The notes below the pieces were generated by a model. The model was given only the letters and a program-made list of their open reading frames with translations, ran no database searches and was not told the origin of the DNA. A program made the position numbers and the translations under genes. Shown here piece by piece: positions 42,252 through 52,668 of a stretch of DNA of 64,000 bases (its first letter is position 1; the number at the start of each line of letters is the position of its first letter). The DNA comes from Ophiobolus disseminans. Its lineage: Eukaryota; Ascomycota; Dothideomycetes; Pleosporales; Phaeosphaeriaceae. The stretch lies in contig MU006217.1 of assembly GCA_010093685.1 (NCBI GenBank), positions 1,471,644 through 1,535,643 on the forward strand. Reading direction: 5' to 3'.

Positions 42252-44912
42252 ATGGCTTCGTTCAACCGCGAACGCGTCGAGCACGCGTTGAATGAGCTGC
42301 TGGTGCGCATTGTGCCCGAAGACCCCGACGACAGCGAGGATGCCGCCAACGAGCGCTTCGAAGAAGCCTACGACGTGGCCCTGGGGACCCTCAGCGCGGC
42401 GGGGGAGCCCTCAGTAGTGCCAGACGTCGACCACATCGCGGACCTGATGACGAGGAGGATCGCGAGCAGCAGCGGCAAGGCCCGCCTGCACAACCTCGTG
42501 TCCCGCCTGGTGTCGCAGCCCGTGCTGGACCAGAAGTGGCGCATGCTCTACTTCCTCGACCGCCTGTCCGCCCTGCCTCTGCCCGAACCCTCGACGCCGC
42601 CGGCCGCGAAAAGCCCCGCCTTCAGGGACGCCTTTTCACGCCCGGGTCTGGCCCAGCTGCCTGCCAAACCCGCCGCTGTGTCGCCCCTTCCCGCCAAGGC
42701 CGACAAGAGCGAGAAGCGGAAGGAACGACGCGCCCACGAGGCGAAAGAGAAGGAGAAGGAGCCGCAAGCCGACACCGGCCACATAGAGAAGCCCGAAATG
42801 GGGCCTACCGAGGCTGCCCTCCTGCGCGACCTGCCCTTCACCCTCCAGGGCCTCTCTTCCACCAACCTCGTCTTCGCGTCCTCGACCGCCCTCAAGCTCC
42901 CCACCACTCTGCCCGTGCCCGTAATCAGCCTGCTGCACACCCTCGCCGAGCCCGCGATACTGTACCGAGGCCTGGCCGAGTTTGTCGAGTCGGGCGATGG
43001 CGGCCTCATTGGACAGAGCTTCCGCTCAGCGCTGGCCAAAGAGCTGAGGGCATACCTGGGGCTCGTTGCGACACTCGAGGCGCAGATCAGACGGGCACTG
43101 ACGCAAATCAGCGAGGCGCCCACACACCAGGGCGCCAGCAAGGCCGGCGTCACCCTCAAGCGATGCGTCATCTGGATACGGGAGCCCACCATGGGCCTGC
43201 GTCTGATGAGCCTGATGGTGGAAGAGTCCAAGAGCAAGAAGGGCGGCGCGCTGATTGCCCTGATACACTCCTTCTCCCTCAACCATGGCGACCCGTACGT
43301 CATGGCCTTTGCAGAGCGCCTCCTCTCCGACGTCACCCGGCCCTTCTACGACATGCTGCGACAATGGGTCTACGACGGCGAGCTGTCTGATCCTTTTGGC
43401 GAATTCTTCGTCTCCGAACAGAGCGAAGACGACATCATCGAAGCGAACGGCAACGAAGGCAAGGGCGGTGCCACGAGCGTCTGGGAGGACAAGTACCGAC
43501 TCAACGACAAGATGGTGCCCACGGTCGTGACAGACGACTTCGCCAAGAAGGTCTTTCTGATCGGAAAGACCCTCAACTTCATACGCTATGGGTGTAGGGA
43601 CGCTGCCTGGGTGGACACGTACTCGAAAGAGGCGTCCAAAGAGCTGCAGTATGGCGACACGGCGAATCTGGAGCGATCAATTGGAGATGCCTATAAGACG
43701 ACCATGGCTCGCCTCATCGAACTCATGGCCAACAAGTTCAAGCTGTTCGACCATTTGCAAGCACTGAAGCAGTACATGCTGCTCGGCGCCGGAGACTTCA
43801 TTGCTGTGTTGATGGAGTCTCTATCATCGAACCTCGATCGGCCTGCCAATACGCAGTACCGCCATACACTCACAGCCCAACTCGAGCATGCTGTACGCAA
43901 CTCAAATGCACAATTCGACACTTCCGATGTTTTGCGTCGACTCGACTCTCGCATGCTGGAGCTATCGCATGGCGAGATCGGGTGGGACGTCTTCACCCTC
44001 GAATACAAGATTGACGCACCCGTCGACGTCATAGTCACACCCTTCGGCTCGAAACAGTACCTCAAAGTCTTCAACTTCCTCTGGCGCGTCAAGCGTGTCG
44101 AATTCGCCCTTGGCTCAACATGGCGGCGCTGCATGACAGGCGCTCGTGGCGTTCTGGGTACCGTCTCTGATAAAGTAGGCTCGGACTGGAAGAAAGCAAG
44201 ATGCGCCATGGCCGAAATGGTACATTTCGTCAACCAACTTCAACACTACATCCTGTTCGAAGTCATCGAATCCTCGTGGATCGACCTACAAAAAGCGCTC
44301 AATAAACCCGAGAGCACGTTAGACGACATGATCGAAGCACATGCAAAGTATCTCAACAACATCACCCGCAAAGGGCTCCTCGGCAGCCAGAGCATCGACT
44401 TCACAGGTCAATTGCACGAGTTACTGAAGACCATGCTGAGCTACAAAGACGCAGTCGATGGCCTGTATTCCTTCTCTGTCGCCGAGTTCACCCGCAGACA
44501 AGAACACGTCGCGAAAATAGAAACACGCACCGCAGCCGGCAGATGGGGCCTCTCAGAAAAAGATCCGATCTCCTCCCCCGACCCATTCGCACATTCACGC
44601 AAAACGTCCCGCCAGGACCCCGACTCGCCATTTCCCCCTCCGTTACTTAAAATCGGCACCGCAGGCTCCGGTGAAGACGATGTACTCCCTGCGCTCCAGA
44701 AACGGCTTGGCCACCTCATCGAAGACTTCCGCCAGAGGATTTGTGTATTGTTGGGCGACTTGGTGCACAGTCCCGACGGCGAGTTGAAGATGTTGGCCGT
44801 GAATATCAATTTCAATGATGTTTATAAGCCGGAGAGGAGGAGGAGAAAGGGGTCGAAAAAGGAGGTCAAGGAGACGCCAAAGGCCACGCCGGCGCCGAGT
44901 GCAGCTGGGTGA
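42252..44912 (+). CDS. Gamma-tubulin complex component 3 (Spc98/Alp6/GCP3)
   Basis: Part of the gamma-tubulin complex that nucleates microtubules at spindle pole bodies. Single exon. I start at ATG 42252 (MASFNRERVEHALNELL), where conserved sequence begins; the frame extends 40 codons upstream. The product is 886 residues. The N-terminal GRIP1 region includes EAALLRDLPFTLQGLSSTNL and LHTLAEPAILYRGLAEFV, and ALIHSFSLNHGDPYVMAFAE. The C-terminal GRIP2 region includes WDVFTLEYKIDAPVDVIVTP and YLKVFNFLWRVKRVEFAL, which bind gamma-tubulin. The LRDLPFTLQG start and length of about 900 residues fit GCP3 better than GCP2. A Pro/Lys-rich linker at about 110-190 and a basic tail are lineage-variable. 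Confidence 0.93.
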   Translation: MASFNRERVEHALNELLVRIVPEDPDDSEDAANERFEEAYDVALGTLSAAGEPSVVPDVDHIADLMTRRIASSSGKARLHNLVSRLVSQPVLDQKWRMLYFLDRLSALPLPEPSTPPAAKSPAFRDAFSRPGLAQLPAKPAAVSPLPAKADKSEKRKERRAHEAKEKEKEPQADTGHIEKPEMGPTEAALLRDLPFTLQGLSSTNLVFASSTALKLPTTLPVPVISLLHTLAEPAILYRGLAEFVESGDGGLIGQSFRSALAKELRAYLGLVATLEAQIRRALTQISEAPTHQGASKAGVTLKRCVIWIREPTMGLRLMSLMVEESKSKKGGALIALIHSFSLNHGDPYVMAFAERLLSDVTRPFYDMLRQWVYDGELSDPFGEFFVSEQSEDDIIEANGNEGKGGATSVWEDKYRLNDKMVPTVVTDDFAKKVFLIGKTLNFIRYGCRDAAWVDTYSKEASKELQYGDTANLERSIGDAYKTTMARLIELMANKFKLFDHLQALKQYMLLGAGDFIAVLMESLSSNLDRPANTQYRHTLTAQLEHAVRNSNAQFDTSDVLRRLDSRMLELSHGEIGWDVFTLEYKIDAPVDVIVTPFGSKQYLKVFNFLWRVKRVEFALGSTWRRCMTGARGVLGTVSDKVGSDWKKARCAMAEMVHFVNQLQHYILFEVIESSWIDLQKALNKPESTLDDMIEAHAKYLNNITRKGLLGSQSIDFTGQLHELLKTMLSYKDAVDGLYSFSVAEFTRRQEHVAKIETRTAAGRWGLSEKDPISSPDPFAHSRKTSRQDPDSPFPPPLLKIGTAGSGEDDVLPALQKRLGHLIEDFRQRICVLLGDLVHSPDGELKMLAVNINFNDVYKPERRRRKGSKKEVKETPKATPAPSAAG

Positions 44913-45468
44913 TTGGGGCGTGGACTTAGTTAAATGTTCTTGTAATGATACCCGATTTGATTTTGGCATAGCTAGGAGGCTACAGTTTTTGCGGTCATGA
45001 GTGATGAATCAAGGTTTGGTGGTCTGGAAGGTACTCGTGGTATGATAATCGTTATGTGAAATGTGTGCTGGGCAATGACATTGGGTCGTAGCGATTCGGG
45101 TCTATCGGGATCCTGGAGCAAAGACAGCTACGCTCTTGGGACATCGGCAAAGCCAGTTTTTTTCACAGAACGGCGTTTGAGTATTCGTCTGCGGGCTCCG
45201 TTTGCGAGATCCGTCTGCACGGATCATGTGTTCGCTTGTTCGTGCAAACGAGAGACATGCGAAGGGGGTCGGTTCGTCAAGAGTCCTGATCATGTATGCA
45301 TGGAGTACACACGATGCATACCCCACAAGATTCCTTGAAGACGGAGCAAAGACGCACAAGAACATCATCCTCTCCTTAGACGCATCTTCCACCCGACGGC
45401 CCATTTGTCACCTCCGCGGCATCCACTTCGCCCCTCTTTCAGGACATTCACCACTGCATCCCGCCCCC
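44913..45468. other. Intergenic, nothing recognised
   Basis: 3' side of GCP3 and old upstream region of the DUF6594 pseudogene. Only short frames. Confidence 0.5.
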
Positions 45469-46511
45469 ATGCCCAAAGCCACGCGCTTCGAAACCCTCGG
45501 CCAATACGTCCAGGGTTACCCATAGCTGGCAGGCCAAATGGCGGTGCTCCCCGAAATTGCCATCTTCCGACGCTTCGGTGCATGAACGCACGTAACCTAC
45601 TCTACCTCCAAGCCGAGCTCACGGACCTCGAGAACGCGCTCCTCCAAGCCGAAGAAAGAGATAGCAAGCATCTCAAATGGGAGAAACAAGCGCATACGAA
45701 AGATTGGTATTGGATCGCGCATTCTGTCCAAGCGGATGATGAAGATAAATTGCAGTACTACTTGTGGATGAAGATACGTGAGAAGTTGAATGAATACAGT
45801 GAGTCATGGCAACGAGCAGAACTGGCCACCAAAATTCATCAAGGTACATAGACGAGGCTCTTCGCATCCAAGCATGCATTCACGAGCCCGAAGAGCCTGA
45901 CGACTTCGACATCGCGGACCTCCAAAACTTCCTCTCCTGCGACCAAATGCGACTCCCGCTCATTGGCGCTGATCGAGATACCTGGTCTATATGCAACGAC
46001 GGACTCGTCACTTTGCGGCCGCGCGAAAGCACCGACGCTTTCACAAATGTGCTGTCGAAGTATGTTGTCGAAGTCTTGGACTTGATTAACCGCATCTTCT
46101 CGGGCTAGCTGGAGGATGGGACCAAGAGAGTGACGGAAGGATATTGAGACAGCACGGTGGCGATGGCCACGTTCTGGCTGATCGCGTGCATTGCGTCGAG
46201 CATTCCGGTGCTGGCGCTTGTCGTGTTGGGCAGGCTTGAGAGTCTGGAGGCGAGGCTGATGAGTATGGTGGCGTTCAATGCGCTCGTGGCTGTGTGTTTG
46301 GGTTGGTTCACTGCGGCGAGGAGGACGGATGTGTTCTTGATTACGGCGGTGTAGGTTTGAGATTCTTGCTGGTGTAGTGCTTGGGGCTAATGAGTGCGCT
46401 AGATTCACGGCCGTTCAGGTTTTGTTTATTGGGCAGGGGCTGGGCGATGGGCCGCGGGAGGGTGTTGTTGTTGCTGGCAATGCGCTGGCTGAGGGGATGT
46501 GTTCCTGCTAG
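45469..46511 (+). pseudogene. DUF6594 fungal membrane protein, inactivated
   Basis: The sequence follows the DUF6594 layout closely. It has a start (MPKATRFETLGQYVQGYP), then LAGQMAVLPEIAIFRRFGA, NLLYLQAELTDLENALLQ, an intron (45801-45850) after LNEY, then DTWSICNDGLVTLRP. Two or three hydrophobic C-terminal helices follow (FWLIACIASSIPVLALVVLG, FNALVAVCLGWF), and a last intron is followed by FTAVQVLFIGQG. It is broken by in-frame TAG at 45523, TAG at 46106 and TGA at 46145, and by a one-base deletion near 45581, where GCA-CTG-AAC has become GCATGAAC. All three stops fit C:G to T:A change. The native function of DUF6594 proteins is unknown. Confidence 0.75.
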
Positions 46512-47120
46512 AAGTTTGAGATTGGGCATGGTGGGTGGTGGTATGTGTGTTAGTGACAATGAAGGAACCGAAATGCGACATATCTGAACGAATTCCACTG
46601 GAAGTCAGACTGTACTCAAAGCACTTTTGTTCGATATCCTGCTTTGCTACTAGTAGGGCTGAAGATACCCAGGGCTCTATAATACTTAGTATCAAACTCT
46701 TCAATGCCTTCAACAACCTCCTCAACACTGCATGAACGACGTTGAGTGCTTCTGCTGTCTACATCGTCGTACAGATCTCGCACATGCACAAATGACCATG
46801 AGTACCGTATTCGGTAAGGCGTGGATATGACGTGGAGGGCTTCCTGGGGCCTGCATGTTACAGCTGCGCTTCAGCTGAGAATAGCAACACCATCAATCAG
46901 CAGCAACAGCCGGCATGCGTCAGCCTCACCAACCGCCATGGTTCCTCTTCCTCTCTCTTATACCTACTCACAATTAGTTGCGCATTATTTAGCTCTGTAT
47001 ATTGTTTGTAGTAATCGTGATTAACTGCGCACTCTGCGTTAACAATACACCTCACGATACAGTAATTGGATCAATAACCAACCATCCCCAAGACAAATCA
47101 CCAAGTGTCAGCGATTCCCA
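46512..47120. other. Intergenic, nothing recognised
   Basis: Promoter side of the DUF7053 gene. No coding or RNA signal seen. Confidence 0.5.
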
Positions 47121-47888
47121 ATGACCTCCAAGCACCACCTCCACACAGCGTCTGCGATCCCAGCGCGCATCGACCCATCAATCATTCTCGCAGCGCTCCA
47201 TGACCACAACACAACGCTTACGCTGCAAGCCCTTACTCAAGGCCACGAGAAGCTGGCTTCAACAGATACCGAGACACTCAAAGACACATACTGGTACCCT
47301 ACGGACCTCAATCCAGTAGTTACATACAAAGTCACCGAGGTCATAACCTTCCTACCAGGCGTTGGCGACTGGGGCAAAAAATCCATCTCGTTTCCAGTTT
47401 GCTACCAGGAGACACCGACTGGCATAAGAACGCGAGCCGATACTAGCGGTCTCGTTCTGCGCGCAGAGTATCGCATTGTGAAGGGTGGTGCAGCGGCCGA
47501 AGTCGAAGGCGAAGGCGAAGGCGTTGGCGATGCGGAATGGGTGCTGGTCGAGGACGTTGAGGTCAGCTGTGCGTGGTGGATGATGCCCTTCGTGAAAGGC
47601 AAGATGGAGGAGGCACACAGGGGCATCTGTGGCAAGGTAGTGGAGAAGATCATAATGGAGCAGAGGCAACGCGCTGTGGCCGGCGTCGAATTCGGAGGAA
47701 GACACAGTGTTGAGAGTCCACATACACTCAAGGGCAAAGAGAGGCTGAATACCGACAAGCACCTGCCGAGTGTGCCGCTTCAGAAAGGCGTTAGAGGAAT
47801 TGAAGGCGCGGTTGAAGTGGATGCGCTGGAAACGCAGAGGAATGAACTACCAGCAGATGATCTACCAGAGAAGATCACGTATCGCTAG
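47121..47888 (+). CDS. DUF7053-domain protein
   Basis: Single exon, 255 residues, no signal peptide. The N-terminal two thirds match the layout of the fungal DUF7053 family. It has ARIDPSIILAALHDHNTTL at the start, YWYPTDLNPVVTYKVTE and FLPGVGDWGKKSISFPVCY in the middle, a strand region RTRADTSGLVLRAEYRI, and an AWWMMPFVKGKMEEAH helix. The predicted fold is a START/SRPBCC-like beta-grip that could hold a hydrophobic ligand (inference). A Gly/Glu repeat (VEGEGEGVGD) forms a loop. The C-terminal 60 residues are variable. Biological role unknown. Its stop codon is only 7 bases from the stop of the convergent phosphatase gene. Confidence 0.75.
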   Translation: MTSKHHLHTASAIPARIDPSIILAALHDHNTTLTLQALTQGHEKLASTDTETLKDTYWYPTDLNPVVTYKVTEVITFLPGVGDWGKKSISFPVCYQETPTGIRTRADTSGLVLRAEYRIVKGGAAAEVEGEGEGVGDAEWVLVEDVEVSCAWWMMPFVKGKMEEAHRGICGKVVEKIIMEQRQRAVAGVEFGGRHSVESPHTLKGKERLNTDKHLPSVPLQKGVRGIEGAVEVDALETQRNELPADDLPEKITYR

Positions 47889-47895
47889 GCTGAGT

Positions 47896-48846
47896 TCACG
47901 TCTCCAAACTCAATCCTGCCTCTCCGTCCGCCGTCAAGATTTGCCTGACACTCCTGATCTCCTCCGAGGCTAATCCGACAACACCTCCGAAATACCCCTC
48001 AGCGCCTCCCCACCTACTCTCTACCTCTGCCAACAACGCCGCCATGGACTCTTCTCTCGCGCCGACCATCCGCTCACACTTCCTCCTTGCCTCGATTTCT
48101 CCATAATCTTGAAATGCGCCTTTCTTTAGTAGCCGTTCGACATTGATGTGCTTCGTTGGCGCCAGTCCAGCGTTACTGAGTGTATATTCACGGATGATGA
48201 AATTCTGAGGTACATCTAGGAGCAAGAGTAGAAGGGATATGAAAATCCCTGTGCGGTTGTTCCCAGTGGTACAATGCATGAAAAACGCTGGTGGAGGCGT
48301 GGTGCTAGCTGTGGAGAGAAGATGTCGCAGTACCGTCACCATGGCCGGCGCACCAGACGTCAAGATCTCTACAAACGCTTGCACTATATCCTACTCCCAT
48401 CATAAGTCATACGTCCGAAAGCACGCAAGAGTCGTATAGCTCACTGCAGTATCCTCACTAGCGTAGCATTCATACCTCGCTCTAGCTTTCTCTTCCGTAT
48501 ACTCCTCATCCCCAAACACAGGACTGAATATCCTAGCTATTCCCCATTCGCCCATGTCTTTGAATCCGCCGGCCTTCTTGATCTGCTGTGCGCTTCGGAG
48601 GTCGCAATCAGTCTTGACGTCGAGGTCCTGGAGTTTGGAAATTCCAGCGGAGGTGATGTGCGTGGTATCGCCGCCTCGGAAGATGAGGCCTTTGCGCACA
48701 TACTTTGGGCTGGAAGTAGGAGAGGTGATGGGCCACCCGCCTATGTCGCGGAAGTTGGACACGCCGGGGATGTGGTGGAAGGGCGGGAAGGTGGGATGCG
48801 GTTGCGACACGGGTGCGACGGCTGGTTTGGCGGAGAGCATCTTCAT
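47896..48846 (-). CDS. Tyrosine/serine protein phosphatase (PF13350 type)
   Basis: Two exons, 48846-48445 and 48390-47896, with a 54-nt intron; 298 residues. The N-terminal part has IPGVSNFRDIGGWPITS and YVRKGLIFRGGDTTHIT, then ITSAGISKLQDLDVKTDCDL, the hallmark opening of the Y_phosphatase3 family. The second exon carries the P-loop HCTTGNNRTG with catalytic Cys174 and Arg180 (C-x5-R), followed by GIFISLLLLLLDVP. Such enzymes dephosphorylate phospho-Tyr/Ser or phosphoinositides; the substrate is unknown here. The intron uses the AG before GATATAG, which keeps phase; the next AG would not. Confidence 0.88.
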
Positions 48847-49482
48847 TCAGAAAAGACTGGATGCTGTCAGATGTTCTCGCCACGCACCATGTTGCGGAAG
48901 TCACTGCGACATGCTGTGCCTGGCTTACTCACCCTGGTATGGAGCTATGGATGCAGGCACGCATCCTCCACCTGGTCCACAGCACACCATCTGCGAATCC
49001 TTGCGCAACGAAGACGATGCATGATACACGATCTGGCCACGCGCTACTTCCACTAGGTGGCGCCGAAAGCAAGTTCCGAGGTAGCAGGATCCTCAATGTG
49101 CTACGACCGGGCTAAATGCAACCTTGGAAGTGCCGACCGGGTGCAATTGCAACAAATGAAACGATCCTCATCAATACTCCGAGCACTCGACCAATCACGG
49201 ATCATTATTCATCTAGGCCGAGTATCACCATCTGGGGCCCTCAATCTCGTGAGAGTGCGGCTTCATCAAGTGTGGGAAATCGATCGAGTGGGACATCTAA
49301 GGGCAGCGACTAGCCTGCACGCGATGACACGGTTCTTCCCAGGCTTGAGTAAATGTGGACTACCTGGTCTTTTCGTACTCTTGGAATGAGGTTCCTTTTC
49401 AACATTCAAACTCAATGATATACGCAGCAGTCAATTCGAGCATTTCGCGAACTACCCTACAGTTTCGGTCTGAATTGGCAAC
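48847..49482. other. Divergent intergenic region, nothing recognised
   Basis: Shared upstream region of the phosphatase and MFS genes. Short frames only. Confidence 0.5.
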
Positions 49483-51215
49483 ATGGTAGCCTTCGAGTCG
49501 CCGTGGGGCGCCGTGAGCTCCAGAAGCCATGAACAAGAAGAGGAAAAGTTACTAGGTACACTAATATGACTAAAGTTCGGAGCAAATGGCTAACAAAATT
49601 AGAGACCATCCATGAAGAACCGACTCTCACAGAAACCAGCGAAAAGTCGAGCGAAGCAACATGGCGAAACCTACCCCAGAAGAAACAACTCCTTCTCATT
49701 GCACTATGTCGCCTCTCAACGCCCCTTTCAAACGCATGTCTCCTACCTTATCTCTATTTCCTCGTCAAATCCATCATCTCCGACCCAGAGCATCCCAGCG
49801 CACCGCAACACATCTCCCGCCTTACCGGGCTCCTCGTTGCCGCTTTCCCCGTCGGACAAATGATCACGAGTATGCTATGGGGCAGGCTCTCCGACACATA
49901 CGGTCGCAAGCCAGCTATACTCCTCGGACTCGCAATGAGCGTTATTGCGAATTTGGCATTCGGTTTCTCACGTTCGATTGGCATGCTCGTGTTCTGGCGG
50001 GTCGTTGCTGGCATGGCGAATGGCATCGTTGGTGTGATGCGGACGATGACTGCGGAGGTTGTCAAGGATAAGAAGCATCAGCCCCGAGCTTTTCTGGCGC
50101 CGCCGCTTGTGTTCAATTCGGGTCGGGTTGTTGCGTTGGCGGTTGGAGGGTGTCTTGCTGATCCGGTGGATAACTTGCCGCGTCTTTTTGGACCAGAGGG
50201 CGTATTCAACTTGTCGAAGAATTCGAAAGGCGTGGCCTGGGCGCTCGACTATCCTTATGCGCTGCCGGCGCTGTTCAATGGTGTTGTGCTTGCGGGTTGT
50301 TTGGCTGCAGCTGTGCTTTGGCTTCGCGAGAGTCTTCCGAGTAAAGAGGGGCGGCGGGACTTTGGCCTTGCGTTGGGCGATACTTTGACTAAGTTCATTA
50401 GGCGTCGGTTTGGTCGAGGGCCAGCCGGCGAATACGCCTTGATCCAGCTCGACGACCCGGAGGCTGCGGCGCCCAGGATATCTATGCAGTCTTCCTCAAC
50501 TGGATTATCGACACCAACCAGCCATCACTCGCCTGTTCCTACCATTTGGACTCGACCCCTTTGCAAAGCCCTCCTCGCATTCGCTCTCCTACCTCTCCAC
50601 AACGCAACATTCTTGCACATCTTCCCAGTATTCCTCAGCATGCCAATCCTATCCGACCAACGACCAAACATCGTCTCCTTCAAAGGTGGCCTTGGCCTAG
50701 CCTCACCAACCGTTGGACTCTACCTCGCAAGCTTCGGAATTGCTGGTATCGTCCTCCAACTACTCATATACCCACGCATCCAGCAGCGCATCGGTACACT
50801 AGGCGTATTTCGACTCGCAAACGCCATCTTCCCCCTCGCATATATTTTTGCTCCGTATCTGGCTCTACTTGCAGACTGTCAACACGTCAAGTGGATTGCG
50901 ATGGCAGCTGTCCTTTTCACTCAAGTCATGGCGCGCACAATGGCGATTCCTAGTAGCGTCATTCTACTCACGGAAGCTGCACCGCATCGCAGTGTACTCG
51001 GCACTGTTCATGGTGCTGGTAATACGCTGAGTGCGCTTGCGAGTGCTTGCGGGCCTGCTATTGGTGGTGTGTTGTTTGCAAAGGGAATTGGAATGGGGGT
51101 TGTTGGGCTTGCTTGGTGGACTTGGTTGTGCGTGGTATCCTGCCTGGCGTTGGTTTGGAGCTTTGTCCTGAGTAGTAAGGAACATTTGACTGCTGAGGCC
51201 TGTCATGGGGAATGA
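49483..51215 (+). CDS. MFS transporter, YCR023C-like (drug:H+ antiporter type)
   Basis: Two exons: 49483-49555 and 49603-51215. The 47-nt intron has a GCTAAC branch and joins EEEKLL to ETIHEEPTL in frame, giving 561 residues. A simple ORF start at 49566 would lie inside the intron and replace the real N-terminus (MVAFESPWGAVSSRSHE). About 12 membrane segments are visible, for example LTGLLVAAFPVGQMITSMLW and YPYALPALFNGVVLAGCLAA. MFS motif A reads GRLSDTYGRKPAIL between helices 2 and 3. A long cytoplasmic loop (about 260-330) carries ALIQLDDPEAA. Family resemblance is to fungal DHA1-like proteins including yeast YCR023C; the transported compound is unknown. Confidence 0.88.
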
Positions 51216-51760
51216 GAGCAAACTTCAGGTCACATCGGATCCTATTGTGAAACGGCAAGAATGAACCTAAAGAGATGGTGATGGCCGTAGGATTGTCCAA
51301 CACAGTCTAAGATGGTCAGTCAGCACAGCCAGCCAATCCTAGGTCACGAACTTTACAGATACGAGATCCTCGCTGGTGGTGGCACACACAACTCCATCTT
51401 CCCACATTTACCCGGTGGTACTCCGCCGCCACGTTTCGCCATGATCATGGTGCGAGTGACCTACGATTGACGCATTGTATCTACAAAGCGGAGGCGAGTG
51501 ACTTGGAGGCAGACAACGAGGCAAACAGATGCAGTAAGACACTCAGCTGACAATGTACAAAGACGCAGCGCATTCAAATCCGGAATCTATTCGAACATCA
51601 CCTGACATGATGGGCAATACCGGTAGGTTGCCATTCTGCACTGCCTCGGCGAGGTTGACTTCCAAAGGTCATTAGACGACACAGATAACTAGTTACCAAA
51701 CTCACTACTAATCCCAAATTCTCTACCTAAAAACCAGACTCGCCACTCTTCCACCAAATC
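51216..51760. other. Intergenic, nothing recognised
   Basis: 3' side of the MFS gene and promoter of the small WW gene. Confidence 0.5.
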
Positions 51761-52282
51761 ATGGGCTTTACCAATAACAAATACATCTCAAAATTCATAT
51801 CCGGCGGCGGCCCACCCGCACAATACCGCCAAGCATCCGCCTCTCAAGCCTCCTCCCCTCCCCTCCCAGAAGGCTGGGCCCAGCAATGGGACCCCTCCAA
51901 CAACCGCTGGTTTTACCTCGAAAAGTTCACAGGCCGCACGCAACTTGAACCTCCCGTCGAGCCCTACCACGACCCGGATGCGGCATCCATGATGAGCGGC
52001 ACAACGGCGTGTAATGCGCCTGGCGGCCCGAGGATTAAACCTGCCGTGGCGAAGGCGCATATATATACTAATTTGCCCACGGCGGCGGAGAGAGAGGCGA
52101 TTTGGGAAAAGGAGAGGGTTAGACAGGAGAGGAAGGGAGATAGAAAGAAGTATGTTTTTAAGACGGGTGTGGTTGATGGAGGAGGGAGAAATGGGACTGA
52201 CAGGTGTAATAGGCCGACGGGGATTAAGAAGATTTTGAACTATCCGAATTCGTTCGTGACGTCTGGTGGAGTTGGAGGGTAG
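51761..52282 (+). CDS. Small WW-domain protein
   Basis: Single exon, 173 residues. The WW domain at about 34-66 begins PLPEGWAQQWDPSNNRWFYL and continues EKFTGRTQLEPP, with Trp at the first signature position. The second Trp is replaced by Leu (TQLEPP), so ligand affinity may be altered. A short N-terminus (YISKFISGGGPP) and a charged region rich in Arg/Lys/Glu (about 105-140) surround it. This is the second WW protein in the window; outside the domain it shares nothing obvious with the one at 11.3 kb. Partners would be Pro-rich proteins. Confidence 0.75.
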   Translation: MGFTNNKYISKFISGGGPPAQYRQASASQASSPPLPEGWAQQWDPSNNRWFYLEKFTGRTQLEPPVEPYHDPDAASMMSGTTACNAPGGPRIKPAVAKAHIYTNLPTAAEREAIWEKERVRQERKGDRKKYVFKTGVVDGGGRNGTDRCNRPTGIKKILNYPNSFVTSGGVGG

Positions 52283-52668
52283 GGATTTGGTGACGCGTTG
52301 TTTCTTGGTGGGTAGAGTTGAGGTGGTTGAATTAGTGAATACTTCCCCAGTGATCTAAGCCTCTTATGCTCGACAAATCATGGCTTTGCGTAATTATTGC
52401 TTTAGCTCTCTTCCGATTCATTCCTTTAATGTACTGAGTCTTGATTGTTGGAGAGGGTAAATTGCTTGTGAATACTCGTCTTGTTTTAAAACCCGTTTCA
52501 CTCGCCCTCTATAGCGCTTCCTGTTCTTCGCAATGTTCTCGAATCACGACATTCGTTCACAACTCACCTGCCCAGTCCCTGCAACTATACATATTCTCCC
52601 TTTTTTCCGTTTATTCTCATCTCCACACCTCTCACAACCCACCCACTCTCGATCCTCAAACCTCAACC
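52283..52668. other. Intergenic, CT-rich leader of the next gene
   Basis: The frame of the following gene is open upstream to 52441 but has no ATG before 52669. The composition (CT/CA-rich) is that of a 5' leader. Confidence 0.5.

Noticed and set aside
42536..43390. 284-codon frame and its minus-strand mirror inside GCP3
   Set aside because: GC-rich shadow frames with Arg/Pro/Ala composition overlapping a conserved gene.
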